Positions 12,900-28,000 of a stretch of 64,000 nucleotides of DNA are shown here, one piece after another. The notes below the pieces were generated by a model, which saw nothing but the letters and a program-made list of their open reading frames with translations, was not told the origin of the DNA and ran no database searches. Numbering within the stretch: position 1 is the stretch's first letter; each line of letters starts with the position of its first letter. The stretch covers positions 1-64,000 of the forward strand of contig LUCM01005553.1 of the NCBI GenBank assembly GCA_008360955.1. Reading direction: 5' to 3'. The position numbers were made by a program, and so were the translations under genes. The DNA is from Fasciolopsis buskii. Taxonomy: Eukaryota > Platyhelminthes > Trematoda > Plagiorchiida > Fasciolidae.

Positions 12900-13012
12900 G
12901 CTCCATCATACCGTTCTCATTGCGACTTGTACATGCTGAATTACCCTTCTATTTGGGTCAGTCTGAGAAGGCACTGGACCGACTTTACCATTTGATTGCC
13001 ACGATAGATCGC
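12900..13012 (+). CDS. TRAPPC12: TRAPPC12 exon (conserved PFSLRLVHAELP block)
   Basis: After one base from the previous exon the frame reads GSIIPFSLRLVHAELPFYLG, then QSEKALDRLYHLIATIDR. It aligns without gaps to the family block around GSMVPFSMRILHAELPQYLG, then the ESLDRLHK region. Acceptor AG is at 12898-12899 behind a T-rich tract. The donor is CGC/GTAAGT with GT at 13013, a strong consensus. It enters in phase 1 and leaves in phase 0. The segment leads into the TPR array. Identity is strong; the exact acceptor is fairly sure. Confidence 0.9.
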
Positions 13013-16000
13013 GTAAGTTCTCTTCCTAGCTGGTCAATGCTGATTGCTGTTCGCATGCGGCTTGTTATGCATAATATAATATATATATATGTATATATAT
13101 ATATATGATAGTATAGATATATATTATATAGGGCGCCGCCCATTTTGATGGCATTGGGAACTTTTCCCTGGTAACGGTTTGTGTGTTCCTAAAAGTGTTT
13201 ATAGTAGTTAGGTTTTCCACGAAACGTTGCTAATTAATTTTCAGTTCCGTGTAGTCGATGGCGATTCTGGACCTTGTTGTCAGTATTTGAACATGCACGA
13301 TCTTGGTTGTCACGGCAAACAAACCTGAACATGAGGAATGAGAATCTGGACAAGGGTTTAAACCATAAAATTAGTACGCAGGGCCATACGATTCACGGCA
13401 GGTTGCAATCACTAACAAGCTCACTTGTTCCGCCGAACTTGTTTTTCTGCTAATATCCCCCATTTATTATTCGTCTTTCCGGAAGCCAAAAGAAATTCTG
13501 TAATAATTTAAAAAGGCATCGTTGAAAAGCATGCAGTATTTATTTAAAGTGACAAATAAGCAACTTATGGGAGGAAAGATTTACGTGAGCATGAACCTTA
13601 AAATCAAAGTCATTTTAATGCAACGCGTTAAACGTTTGTACTGCTTTTGTGATAATGGATCTCAGGTTGACGCAAAGTTTCTCGTTGCCTCAGATTGTTT
13701 CATTGTACGAAAGTGTCTACATTTCAGTCGAAGAGGATGCATTCGGCACCTCATCAGAATACAGAGTTGAAAATAAAGCGTTGCGAAGAATGAGCATTTG
13801 AAGTTCATAAGAGATTGCGTAGAAAGACATTCACGACCTGCTTCCTTTGGTGAGAATTCGAGCTAGACAGGGAACAGTCGAGTTCCCTTAGGTATTTATG
13901 CGAGAGCTTATGGAGCGGAAAGTAGAACGTGCTCTGGTATGAAAGCAGCATTTAGAAAGGTCTCTACATAAGAGATGGAACGGATCCGAAATAATTTCTT
14001 GTGCGAAATTTTTCACGCGGACAGATGCATGTCACAGTTTGGTGCAGTTCTTTTAGTAGTATGATACATTTAAGATACGTGACTGACAGTTAATAAATCA
14101 CGACAAAGGGTTCTGAAGTTTTTCTTTAGTAAGCCAGAAAATGTGTCAGAGGGACAATAGAGGAGGGCGGGAAACACACACTGGTAGGCAAATAAAGAGA
14201 TAGTGTTTTGTTTAACTTTTTGATGTAGAATGATAGTCTTCTAAGATATTTTATACAGTTGGAAATGTGAGAGGACCGTCTCAAGTTTTTATCAATAGTA
14301 ATTCTTAATTACTTGACGGAATCTACCTTAGTGAATGGTTTTGTGTTAGCGAAAGAAGGGTCAGACGGGTAAGCAGACCAAGAAAAAGTAAACAAACATT
14401 CGAAACACTTAGATAAATTAAGATTTAAATCAGAGCGAAGAGGACAATCATGAATGAGAGATAAATCGTTGGAAAAGTTCAGGAAATCTTCAATTCCAAA
14501 TATAGGCTGACAGAACTATCGGTCACTTTGGTCCCAGGCGGCTGTTCACTGTCATTACGTCATTTGCACATTTGACTACGACTTAGATCGCTTATGTGTG
14601 TTGGGATCGAAGTAGGAATTTCATTTTCTTGGAGGTTTCCGGAATTATTTACCAGTGGGTAGATTTTCTTCGTCCCAGTCTTCTGCACTGAGTTCTATTG
14701 GTGAATTAGTATAATAGTCATGGCCCAAAGTTCTTGGGACTGCCAAACTGTTCTAGTTTGCGACGAAATAAAGACCGTGGGACAGAGTCAAACGCAGACG
14801 AAAAATGTAAGAAGGCGCAGCGAATCGATTTTGTTGATTCTTCCAAAGATTTTTTGCTATTATGTTCCATGGAAGCCGAAACATCCTAATTGGACCCGTT
14901 TTGGTTTGTGCGCAAACTGAAAGGAGTCAACGGGCACTGTGGCTGAACTAGACAAACAACTCATGACGGCGCGTCCTGTTAGTTTAAGACGCTTGATGTG
15001 TGAACGATGGAATAGGAACGTTTGGCTGAAATACTTGAATTGCTGGATTTGGGGCTTGCACAATTCTGACTGGCCTCTAACAGTCGGGAATGGAATGTTT
15101 GCATGGGAAGGTATTAAGAAGGGAGGTAAATGTATCAGTGACTGAAGCGGCACCGTAATTTGGAACAAATGGAGGCCTACCATCAGGACCTATACCTGTG
15201 GTTATTTTGTTCCTGCGAAGGAGTTTAAACACTTCTTCCTTAGAAAAGTATTACACGAACGCATTTAGCGAGGAACCATGGAAATGCAGAATCATTACGT
15301 GGATCAATAAGCAATCTGTTGATGCTTTCCCCATATACATTGCAGCTTATTGGTTTCGTTTTCATTCTATACAGAAGCCAAAATTCCTTGCAGCAGTCAG
15401 GAGTTGGCTTGCATACGATGAGTCGATTCTTTTTATTTCCTTCGATATTAATGATGAAAGGAATCTGACTTTCTGGGAATCTCATAATCTATAGGAGTTT
15501 TCTTTCTGTCTCCTTAACGACTTCATTGCGACTGAAGCAACGCGGCCACTAGTATGGGACAGCACAAATTGGAAATTAAATTTAGTATATCTACAGAATG
15601 GTCAACATAATTTAGTCATTCAAAAGAAAATCATGAATTTGCTCGGAAAAAAGACTTTTGAAGAAGTAAAATGTTTTCCCGAGAAAAACTGCCAGGTCGT
15701 ATTTTGATTTGGTTGGGCTGCTTGAAAGATTGGTAAGCCGTACGGCAAAAAATCCTGGGTTTCATGGGGAACAGGCATTGATCACAGATTGAAGTCGGAG
15801 CACGTAGTTTAAGGCAGATTAACTCAGGATGGTTGGTAATAATTCTGCCTAGAGTAGAGTTACCTCTGGTTGGGGAAATTGATAAACCAGTCAAATCAAA
15901 CACAGTATGGGGAAGTGCCGATTTATGATTAACATCACCTACGATGATGTTTAGTCTATCATTCGGCGACGGGATAAGGAAAGGCAGAAAAGAATAAAAA

Positions 16001-19000
16001 ATGACGAAATATCATTTCGTGTGCGAGAGGTTGCCGCTTACAGGTTCATTACAGTTGTGCTCCGATGCCGAGGATGACACTGAATGAGTAGGTAGTCAAT
16101 ACCGGACAATGAATATGAGCAGTCTGGTTCATACATGCTTGACTAGGAAGAATTGATATATATGGCCACACCACCTCCAGTTTTCTTCGCGCTGGATTGT
16201 GTTCTGTTGATGTGCTTCAAAGCCTTGGGTGGAAACTGGGGCACCTGCAACGTGTAGGTTCAGCCACGACTTTTGAATGGAAATCTCACAAGTATGAGCG
16301 TATATCCGAGAGGGAACAGTGAGAGATAGATGCGATAGTTTCGTGAGCAGAGTGCTTATGTTCGTACTCCGTAGAGATGGAACATGCATTTTGGCTTGAG
16401 GGGTGCATTTAAGAGCAGCCTGCCAGCCGGTACGAGTGCGTTTTTTCGGTTTAATGTAAAATTCTTGATATACCTGCGGGCTTAAATCCGAGCGATGAGA
16501 AATTTCGAGTGTTTGCGAGGGAGTAGATCCGAACGTGAATAGCGACGAACAGCGGTCATATTAGAAAACAAATCCTTTCAATTGATGGAACTGTTATTCA
16601 GGCATTCAAACGACACGCCACTCACTGGAGCACAAGGCTACAATTCTGAAGACCCACGAACTTGTGTCAAATCCTCCTGATTGTTTTAACGTAAACAAGG
16701 ACGCAATTTATTAAAAAAATCTTAGGGAGCTCTAAAAAAGTCATTTGTTGGAAAAACTTTTTAAGAAGACTTGTTTCGACGGTCCAACGTGTCTAATGTC
16801 CATCAGATTTTTCATTTGGGCCAAAATAAAACGTAGACAACCTTGTCGCTGGGCTCTGTGTTGAAAATACCGGAAAAAGTACTGGGGAATGAAGAAATAA
16901 CTATTGATTGTTAGTCTGATGGAATCTCACAACCTCCCAATCACCCATATGGCTTCGCTGTTAATAAATCGTCTTTCTTTTTCACTTATGACTTTTTAAC
17001 CATAAATAATAAAAGTCGACAGATTATTTTAAAACTGTGGCCTCTGGATTTTCTGCATGTTTGCTAGCTGAATATACTCCGACCTTAAGAGGCGCCGTTC
17101 CAAAGCCTCGTTCCTAATTGCCGAATCCGGAAAATATATATGTAATCGCCTCTACTTATATGACCAAATGAACGGGACGAAGTGTCAATCATGAGCGAGT
17201 TGCATGAGTTTCGACAGGACCTATTATTTTGCTTATTTTCCGTCCACTTTAATTTTAAGTTCACGAATCTTTTGGATAGGAACAAAAACCATAGCAATCT
17301 TTACAAGGTGACTGGTTGCCGAATCCGAAATGGGACTAATTATGTGAGGTTTGCTTTCATATCGGATGGTTCCGCATCACTAGAAAATCGTCCGTCATAA
17401 ACAGATATACCGTGTGCAAAATTCTAAAATTCCTATTCTCAAATTCCTCCAAGAAGTACTGCTGACACAGTCTAGTTAATACTGTCTTGCTATAGCCAGA
17501 ACAATACAATTCACACCTAAACCAGCGGTTGTTTTTAGCGTCGTAGTAGGTTAGTCTTGGTCGACACTGGTCCACGCTAAAAACAAAAAGAGCTAAGGGA
17601 AGTCTTTTAAGTCATCTGAATGTGTTAGAACGAACGAGCAATAAAAAAATCAAATTGATATAAACGACGAAAGATATCAGAGGATTCAGTCAATATTGCT
17701 AGAGTGCGGTGTACGGTTGCAAGACAGTTGATTGCGTTAGCGCACACGGTGTTTATCAGTCCGTCATGTTCCCTAAGATGAACAGATTTATCTCTGCCAT
17801 TACACTTCGGCATTCACAATGGCAGCCTTTTTTACTTTTATGCTTCCGGCCTCGATAATCCGCTAAACGATTATTTTTTTGGTGTTGAATCAAGATGTTA
17901 ATACAATTGGCTTTAGATGAAGGAGAATCTTCGTAATGGTTTCACAGAAGATGGATCTTTGGAACAGCCGGACGAAAACTACAAAGAATGTGAGTTTACA
18001 TGCTGAAAAAAATGATTTCCACCACCTGCGCCTACGGCACTGGTCTTCTGTTTCATCAGCACTGACCAATGTTGCCAGTTGAGAATCAGTGCCGCTTCTG
18101 GCCTGCCGAAATCCTACACCGTACTTCATTATTTCAATGTTTTGCTAATCCTGTTTGCCAGAAGTGGAGTTTATCTACATTGTGGTAGTAATTGTAAAAT
18201 TTCGCCTACCTTTGTTTGGTAGCTTATTAATGATATGGACAATAAAAAGTAAAAAAATTTTCGTTCACCATGGTTTTGGGCGCCTCGTTGATCGAGTATT
18301 GATAACTCAATGCAAAATTAATATGCCTATCACCGTACTCTGGGACAATGGTTCCTTTATGCAGTAACATCAATTTGTCACTTGGAGTCCATTTTCACTG
18401 CTCGATTTTTGACTGTATCCTGGTTACTTTCTATTGTTGACCTTCAGCAACTCAGTTCTGAATCCCATTGAAATAATCTGAACTATTCTTACTTGAAGGA
18501 CTGATCAGGACATGAGCCCTGACTAGAACATGGAGCGGTGTCGACGAGGATGACATTTTGAAGTTTTAAAGCAGAAGTCTTAACATCCGATGCTAGACTA
18601 GTCTAAGTTTGTACCTCTAAACCCTCGGATTTATTGGGAGTTTTGGTAAAATCCAAAACAACTTGAGAAGTTTTCGTATATGCATCTTCTGTCTCGGTTA
18701 TTCTTCACGTTGTGAAAAATGATGGCAAATATGCATATAGTTGTGGGAATGTAGCGTAACATTATGTGGAGGTTTAATAATCTTGTTTTATATGCTCTCA
18801 CCTTCCTTCCCATCTACAGATGTTCCACAAATCTGCTTTTTGTTTCACTACCTGATTCTTCCTGTTTGCATTTTCCTAGTAAATGATTAAGTCTATAAGG
18901 CTATCTTATTACGATGATTCTTTGCGTTGCTTGTGGCCCTAAACTTTTTACAAGGAAAACGTTTGTCTTGTTAGCCAGTCATCGTGGAAAATGATGGTCA

Positions 19001-22000
19001 TTGTCGTTCACGTAGGCCGCTCCCTGTCTTCTGCCGAACTGATACCGTAAGTGCTGAGCTACGGTTATTTTAACCATCGAGCTAGTTGGCGTTTCGGCCA
19101 CCACCACTAGGTCTTACAAGTGGATGGAAGTGGATTTTCGGCTTCATTAAAAATCCGGTCTTAACGGTTTGGTCCCAGTACATCTAGTAACCAAATTCTG
19201 GAGTACGTCTGACTGGTGTGATCGGTCTGTCAGTAAAATTTGGTTAGACGTTTTTTGGTCATTGGTGCTTATTTAAATCGATTTCAGTAGCCAAATGTGA
19301 GATGCAGAAACGTCCTGGGAGCGTTGAACAGATGTTCACCCAAAATTTGTTTGCCCGCCCCTGAGCAAACGTATCTTCGCAAAATCTTACTGAATTTCGC
19401 TTTTGAGCTTATTTTTATGATAAAATGTATACAAGGACGAATGATAAACACAGTTGGAAATTGAGTGGGGAAAAGAAGAAACAATGTGTAGTTCGCTGCA
19501 TTTGATATCAACAACATTCGCGCCACCGTCGACCAACAGGATCTATAATTCCACTGTAGTCTGGATACTACCCGGATGCCCAAACCGAAGTAAAGGGTTG
19601 ACTTAGGGAAGTCTACCTCGATCCCTTGAACAATCAATTTTACCCACAGAACAGCAGGACGTTTTACGGGCCATGTAACGCCCCGGAGACCGGTGAATGA
19701 TAGCTCAGTTCATAAGTCCTCCGGATGAGGCTAAACATCCTAGGCTCCCACCACTTTTTCTCACAACTGATATTTGAAAGCGTGCAGTGGTGTGCTTTGT
19801 ATGTTGCTCGTGGTTGGTTTGGAATCAGCGTTGAACCATGTTCCTCTGGCTGACTGATTACGAAAAATCAGTCAATCAAATGAAGAGCGCCGGGCATTTG
19901 CTCTCCTGTTACTACCTTCATGAACGGCATATCTACTACTAGAGGGCACAGAGTGCAACTTTCTTGTTTGCATTTATTCGAGAGGCATGGAGATTTTGCA
20001 ACAATTTGAGAGGTGTGCATTAGTTGCTTGGGTTCAGGTTTATTGGGGCTGGCCTCTGTTAGTCAAGTAACAGGCCTGGTGGGCATCAAGGGAGTCCGAA
20101 TTTCCAGAGTTATTTGTACCTGTGAGCATGTCCAGTATGGTCGCATGAACTGATCGGGTAGAAAAAATCACCACCTGTCTTTCCTTAATAACCTTCCGTT
20201 CTCAGCCCACCTTTGTGGATGTGTGTATGTCTTTAGTGTAACTGTTCAATAAAACCGCTGCATTTAAGCAACAATTGCACGGCTTTGTGACGCGCCAACT
20301 GTAACCACCCTTTTTTCTGAATTTCCCACTTATGCCTGACTGAGTACTTGGGTCAGTGCAGAACCATTATCCGATTCCACTTATAGGAGTTTTTTGCTAA
20401 CGCATTATGATTTCCGTAGGCCTGAGTATAGTCGGAGGTAGGTATCTTAGGCTCTGAGTTGGCCACTCCTCCCAAACGCTTCTCGAAATGCTCTCAAGTG
20501 GCCGGCGTCTCAACTATCCTCTGTTGAGTATGTGCTAAGCACTGCCTTCTCTTGGTGGAGGTGTTCCCAATAAAGTTCAAGGACGGAGACGAACGCCCGG
20601 TGACCTCCACCGGGTTGACTGATCATTGATAATCGGTCCAGGGGATTTGGTTAAACCTTGATCCCAAACCAACCACAAGCGGCATACGAAGCATACGGTT
20701 CTGTGGTCACCGGCGTCCGTGGTAAATGGGTTTACTGGGTAACCCGGATGTCTAGCTCTTTCCAGGAGGTGCCTGGATTGAACAATTATTCACCGGTCCC
20801 CAGTGGGGTACGTGACTCCCATCGTCCTTCTGCCTCGCGGGTTAGACCATTTGGTCAACCCTCTATTTCGCTTTGGGCAACCGGGTAGTAGTAAGCCCGT
20901 AGAAGACTCATGGATCACGATGGGTGGCCGGTGTTGTGGAGATGAGGAATAGAAGAATGAGCATTTGTCGTGGACTTTACCCACTGTTTCTTTTTCTTCT
21001 CTTTCGCTCATTGTTTTCATCCTTCACCATGATTCGGACGGCACACTATTCGTACTCATATGTGTGTAGAATAAAAAGCTAGGGACTGATTTCCATCAGC
21101 TTCTAAATGTCAAGAACGTCAACTGCTAATATATCTAGGTTTTACCCTTGTCTGGTTCCATACAGGCTGTTCATCAGTACCCTGCTGTTCGAATCGCTAT
21201 CTTATTGCTGCGTTGGTGACCATGAGGTTTTAAACTGCACCAGTTTAAGGGACCGGTTTATATGCAATCCTCTTTTGTCGGGTAAATCTCCGGATCCCTT
21301 CATTTCTGTTGCTTTGACTTCAGCGGGTGTTGTATTTTGGTCATCTTTTACCGTAACGGATTTCCTGTGGCCCATTCACATTCAAGCCAATGACTCCTAA
21401 TCATTAAACTTGCTTCTTTATCTAATGGCTTCACCAACCAAAAAACTGATGCCCTCTCATGATACTTGAATTAATTATCCTTAATCTTTCTTTGCGTCTT
21501 GTTCGCGTTAAGCTTCGATGAATATTTGGATTCGACGCCAGGTTCGTGTCCTGTCAAGTTGTCTGTCCATCTACTTGTCCGAATCGGATTATCAAGCAGC
21601 TATAGATACCGTTCATCAGCTCGCAATCACTTGTTCTTCCAGTCCGGGTGTGCTACGTGGACTTTCTGGTATAATGGGACGAATCTATTTACAAGTAGGT
21701 TTGTTTTGTTCGCCATTGTTGTCATTCATCCTGTGAGTCTCAGGATTCCATTGATTCACGCGAACCGGACGATTCTTTTAATCTGTGGACAATGGTAACC
21801 TATGTTTATGATAAAATATCAGCTGTAACTTATTCGGCCAGCGTAAATTTACTTGTCTAGTGAATGCGTTGGCCTCGAATTCATCTGGGCATTTCAACAG
21901 ACGTACCGCAAACGCAACTTCGACAATTGCTGTGCCTCATATTTTTTGACATTAATTTGAGGATTCGAGTCAAATGTTCTTGATTCCCATATTTTTATTT

Positions 22001-25000
22001 ATCTTTTATGTGTTGCTTCTTTTTTATTGTAATGACAATGTACCTCATGTTTAGGAAGAAGTCAGGGTTGGCTGAAGGCTGCAAACTGAAGAAGTTGACT
22101 AGCGGCCAGAGGATTTAAATCTGCAGCCCTTTGATAGAAGGATTAGTGCGCTGGATTTATTTGGCCACTATTAGCCCCTGGCCGACACTCATTTCTATGG
22201 TGCGTTCGTTTTTGGATATGCCTGTTGCTTTTATCGGTATGAGCTGTCTTGTACTGTTCGTTGTGATTAAGGACGACATTTGAACAACCCTTACTTGGTA
22301 GTTCTGATCAGCCTGGTTAGCAGCTGATGGAACAGCGGTGCCACGTACCGTGTGGAAGGTCCAGGTTCGAATTCTGGACACGAAGATAGATATATAATGC
22401 TGATAATTCTCAGTCATAGTGAATTTCAAGTCTGATGCTTCCCAGGTGTAGGATTGATCGAATGAAGTGATGTTTATGGAAGATGTTGTTCAAATAGCAG
22501 TCAGTCTGATAAATCAATGGGAAGTAAATGTATATATGCGGATGACTACGAAAAAAGTAACGCCATCGCTAGTAAAAAGTCGGAGTACATGGAATGAAAA
22601 CTAAGACGTTCTAACGCAGAAAAACTCCGAAACCTTGCCATGTGTAATGTACACAACAACCCCTACTGAATGGATCCTTCACTCAGTATGACAGTAGTGT
22701 ACACAATACCAGTAGTAATCTTTACAAAAACAATGCAAACTTCATGCTTGGACAGCGCGGCAAAGACTTGCGGACCACTGCGACTGTTCAGTCGTTTCTT
22801 GGCTACCACTTGTTTGCTACTTCGTCTAGATGACGACAGAATCTCACTATAAAACGGTTCACAGACGGCCGTTTGGTGTCACCCAGAGATTGCCGGCTGT
22901 AAGGTGTAAATTTCTTACTACGCTGCATGTGCCGATTGTTTTTGGCAGCAAACAACATTTGATTGTCGCTTTGATCATTTCTACCTTTTTCCTTCTAGTT
23001 TCATCCACTGGGAAAGAAACGTCTCTTCTGGTTAACAACCACCTCACTTCGTCAGGGTGAAAATATTTTATGTATGGCATTCTAGTTGGTTATAAACAGT
23101 CATTTTCTGGGAGCTGTTGACCAATTTTTTGTCGGTTCTGATTATTATCTCATGTAGTTGGTTATTACTGTATCCAACTGTTTCCTTCTTAGGTTACTTA
23201 TCAGCTTATCACTCGGTGCGATCGACCGGTTGTTCACTGTTCTACAAGTCATAATAGCCGTCGTGACCAAGTGCTGGAAAAAACGCGGTACTTTATAACT
23301 CATGAACCTACGTTTGTCTGGATGATGTGGATCAATACCCTATTTGCTAATTTCCTTGCCTCTTAGTACTACGTGAAATTTACAGTTGCGCTGGGCTCTG
23401 TTAGTCCCATTGATCATTGTCCTACCGGACTTGTCATTCTTCGGGAATGTGATTTTGACTTCATCTCAATTCCTCAACTCGTGCTCTGCGTATTTTCTGT
23501 CTTCTTGATTGACTTTAGCTCATAGAATTCCCCATAGGTCTCGTCCATATAAGTCAGGGTACAAGGGAAAAATTAGAAAGGGAAAGCAAATACCAAGATG
23601 ATGATTAGGCATATTTAAATGGAACTTTTTGTGAGGACCTCACTAGGTGACTCAGTTAGTAATGTCCTAAGGATGCGGTGAAGTACAGAATTCAAATACC
23701 CGCACTGAACTTGAAATTAGACGCGTAAAATCAATACACTGCAGCCTGGAGGTCACCCAAGAAGCGGCCGCGGACCGGCAGCGGTGATGTTTAGGAGGTA
23801 GTGTACTTATGGATGGTGAACGTTCGCCTTTTAAAATACTACAAAGTATCCTGATGGCACAGTGACGTGACGATGCGGCCCTCCGTGAAATGGGATCATA
23901 GTTCTTTGTCACTTTTCTTTGATGCTGTACTGTGGCTGAGAGGCCATAATGGAAATTCTCAGTTATTGGCTCAGCTTGAGCTCCTGAATATGGCCTATCT
24001 TCGATCACAGTGAGTCCCAAGGTGTATGCACCAAAATATAGATCACCGGCTCCCAATAGTATGCGAACGCCTTGTTGGGCCCTGGTAGACTTGACGATCA
24101 AACCTTTCGACCGAAGGCTCGTGGTGGAATCCTGTAGGAGCAACCGTTACTTTGGTTTGGGTAGCTGGGTACTAAGTCGCCCACGTGGTCACGGATCGGA
24201 GAGAACAAGCGACGACCTTCAGGTAGGATTTTCTAGATCTGATATGAACTGTGGACACAATGTTTCATTTTCTTTTCTTTTTGTCCTGCGTATTTCTCTG
24301 TTTCCGCGTCAGTTTAGGTAGCAGGTGGTTTGCACACAAACCTGTGTTAATTGTTTGGAGGCACACAAACTCCTCAAACTATCAAGAATTTAATTTGCAT
24401 GTCTGTGCACTCGAAATTTCAGTACGTTATTTTGAAAGGATGTGAAACAACAGTGTTGTTGCTGTTGCTATTATAATTTTCCTTAGTAGCTTCATTTTTG
24501 TTAACTGTGTGAATTATTTTCACTGCTGAAGCGAAGTACCTCGTTATTTGTAATCCATGACACTACAAACTGGCAGTCATGATTCCGAAACTTGGAACCA
24601 CTGTGAACCACGTTTTATCTCATCGATTAAGAATGGTAACCAGCGGGAGTCAACGAATAAACGTCTTATTACTGAGTGCTCGGCGCGTTTGGGCTTCGCA
24701 CTGCTGACAGTCGCGTAAGCCGTTACATCGCCATTCCTCGGTTTTTGATAATCCGTGTTTTATGAAGACAGTTTTCAACATATTGGTTGATGATTTTGGT
24801 GCTAGTCTCCTATCGTCATTCAAGATGCATATTTCTGATTCGTGCATGTTGAGGTAGCAAGGATGCCATCCTAGATGGAAATCGACTACTAAATATTTTC
24901 AGTGGCACTGGACGTGATTTTTAAACCAATCGAAAATGGCAAAATTGTCATTGTAAACCGCTTATTCGTTAGTTTGTTAGTTTCTTGTTATTTTCTCTTC

Positions 25001-28000
25001 TTTCCGCTTGGAGTTCCAACAATGTCATCGATCACTGTCCTGCCAACGGATTGTCGTTGTGAAGAAACTGAGCGACAGAAGGGCGTTTTCATCATAGAAT
25101 GTCGATGTCCGGCTACCTATTTTGGGCCCCTTCGAGTCGAGACCGCTGTACGCATCTCATTCTTTAAACCCTGATGACTTGCAGCCGGTTTTTTGGAATG
25201 TTTGGGGTGACTGACAGAGGAGCAGCACTTCTGGTCCGATAGACCTTTACGCTCCTTGGGACACTTTCCGTCCCTTTGGTCTACAGCAGCTATCCAGCTT
25301 TCTCTTGTTACACCACGAAGCTGTAGCGCGTACCAACTGTAACTCCACAGGCGACCCTAAAATCTCGATATGATATCCTTTGTGAGAACGCAGTTCCTCC
25401 GGGATGAATGGACGTTGTCTGCTGCTTGATTCGACGGTCGTGAAGGCAATCCGTTTAGCCGGCAGGATTGCGTGGATTCCTGGGTCACAATCACGTCAGC
25501 CTAATGGCGAGCAAGATACCAGAGGGGCACTGGCTACCAAACGCCAGGATCACTAGGCGTCCCGAATTGGTCGAATATCATATAAAAGGCGTAGAAACTG
25601 CTCGATTGGTCACCGGCTGCCAATGTGAGAACTTTTTGTTACTCGCCACGGATCACGGGCTAGAAGTTTAAGGTCGAAAAAATCCGAGTGATGCTGGGGA
25701 TATCAATTTTTACACTATTCAGAAGGCTGTTCTTGCATTTTGTCAATGCAGCCTCTCCACAAACTGGTGCATTTCGTATTATCACAGAGACCGAATTATG
25801 GAATGTGCCGGAGTCCTCAGTCGGTGCAAGCATGTACACGTCGGTGCTGGAACCTAAGGATATTCCTTGTATTTTGTAGAAAGGCCTTCAAAATACGCAC
25901 GTCGCAGTTATTAAATAAACATTATTTCTGAAGTTTTTCTACCTTACTTTGGTACTCGGAGCATAAATGTTCCTGGAATAGGTGACAATTGCCGACGTTA
26001 TCACAACGGTCCTGCTAATAACTGATCTTCATGGCGCTAAGACTGCTCTTAGTAGCAGAACTATCAAGGCGCTACTTTTATGGAACCCAACATTTCCTAG
26101 GATTGCTATGACTCGTTCCCGTTCTTGGCCTCGGAACAGAACGCGATAATGATGCACGTCTTGCCAATTTCTCAGGGTGCAAAGGACTAAGCATCCTCAA
26201 CACTCGCGCCTGTCATCCCAGGACACCTTGTGACGTGGTACTCAAACAACAGTCACACTGAGCACCAGATCGAATATACATTGGCATGATATCAGCAGAC
26301 ATCCTCAACTGAAGATTGCCGGTGCTACAGAGATGTAGAGACACGAAACAAAATGGACACCGACGATACCCTCTTGTTTGCACTGGCGATGGTCCACCTA
26401 GCCAATCACGGCAAACTGTACCCTGAAACGAATGAACTTATCTACTTTACGATAACCGAAAAGGCGATAAACAGTGTGAGATGCAGTCGCCACCCATCTA
26501 ACAACTAAATGTTTAGTCAGTCAGTGGAATAATGAAGAAATTCACTGAAATATTTTATCAGGCAATGTGCGTCTATGAACTGGGCACCATCAAACACCGT
26601 CAGAAGGACTGGATATAGAAGACGTCTTTCTGTTTATCCGAGTAGGCTAGTGACGCCTACCCAATTGGCCACTAAAGCTTTTAGAGGTTCGACGCATGGG
26701 CGGAAACAGCCGAAACAGCTGGTGATCCTAAATCGCAGACAGACTGGTGTGGGTTGCTAACTGTGCTACTTTCTCCAAACTTTGTCTCGTTCACATTGAA
26801 TCCGATAAGCGAAAACCAGTAGAACCAACCCTTCGCGTAGCTGTCGGGCTGCTCAGCCCAAAACATGATGAATATGCTGAGATGGATCCATGACTTAAAT
26901 AGTCTGCTGAACCATTCAACGACGAACTTGATAAATCAAATTCTCACACGAGTCACGCTTTTGATGTCAGCCTTCCGATCCGAGAGGTCATTACTGCTGT
27001 GCTGCACAATTTGAATAACGAAATGGCCGTGGGAGATATTATTGGTCGGAATTGTATAAAATCCCTCTTCGACGCATTTATGGTCCCTCCAAGCTCTTTT
27101 TACTCAGTTTGAAAGCCTCAGTCCCATTTCCAAAAAAGGTTGATAAGAAAAAGACTAGCAACTTCTGTGGAAGTAGTCTAATCGATCCTACCGCAATGGC
27201 ATTCTGTATGCTCTTATTGCTTCGCCTCGATGGTTATAGTTACGTGCTTGTTCAGATCATGGCAGATTCCGCTGTGGCAGGGAATCTGTGGATTGCTGGA
27301 GCATGGCAGCAAACGCCAACATTTTATATCAGACCTGATGATTTGCTGAGACCGAATATTCCGTCGCACGTGTGTACGCGTGTGGTAGATTTTGCGAGAT
27401 TGGCTCGTTAAAATGCAGCTGGCTGCGCTCATCTTAGTTTCATGAACTCGTGCGTTCACGCATCGATGTGCACACACGGGCATTTGGACGTAGTGTGACA
27501 TCTGTAAAGAGGAAAACACGTCCATGGATGTTGAGAATAAAAGTAAAAGTAACTTCCTCATCGATCGATAACGTCATCGATGGGCTATTATGTGCTCAAG
27601 AATTGCCTAAGAAGCCTTGATTTAGTGGTAAAACTGGTAATGCAAATATATAATCCGTAGCTCTTGAATCAAAGCAGATAGGAAGACAATCTCAACTAAA
27701 TTTAAACTCCCGTACAAGGTCTACTGTATGAATAACTTAGTTTCGTTTTTAAGGACGACGACTTCTCATGGCCAGTCTAAGGCATTCATAATCGTGAAAT
27801 TTCGAGCGGGTTTTAATGATATCTTGACAATTTTTGTGGTTTTCACTGACCTTGAAAATTAATGTCGATCGTAGCTCGGTTTGGTCGTTCTCTGCAGGTC
27901 TTCATTGTTAATCATCGGGTTTAAAACTAAGAGCCAAGCTGAGCAAGCAAGACCTGAAAAGCATATAACTCTGCTTGGCTATGATTAGGACTCCGAATGA

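Noticed and set aside
18819..18850. Good pyrimidine tract and acceptor before 18820
   Set aside because: The following frame meets a stop within about 12 codons and no donor is found before it.
18975..19046. Possible missing TRAPPC12 exon ending in GTAAGT at 19047
   Set aside because: The donor is good, but neither possible acceptor gives the required phase 0 entry and phase 1 exit, and the translation does not resemble the family.
20658..20888. 77-codon frame, conserved without change at 37002-37232 (-)
   Set aside because: It lies inside the two young copies of repeat A and is not open in the older copies, so the identity reflects recent duplication and not coding selection.
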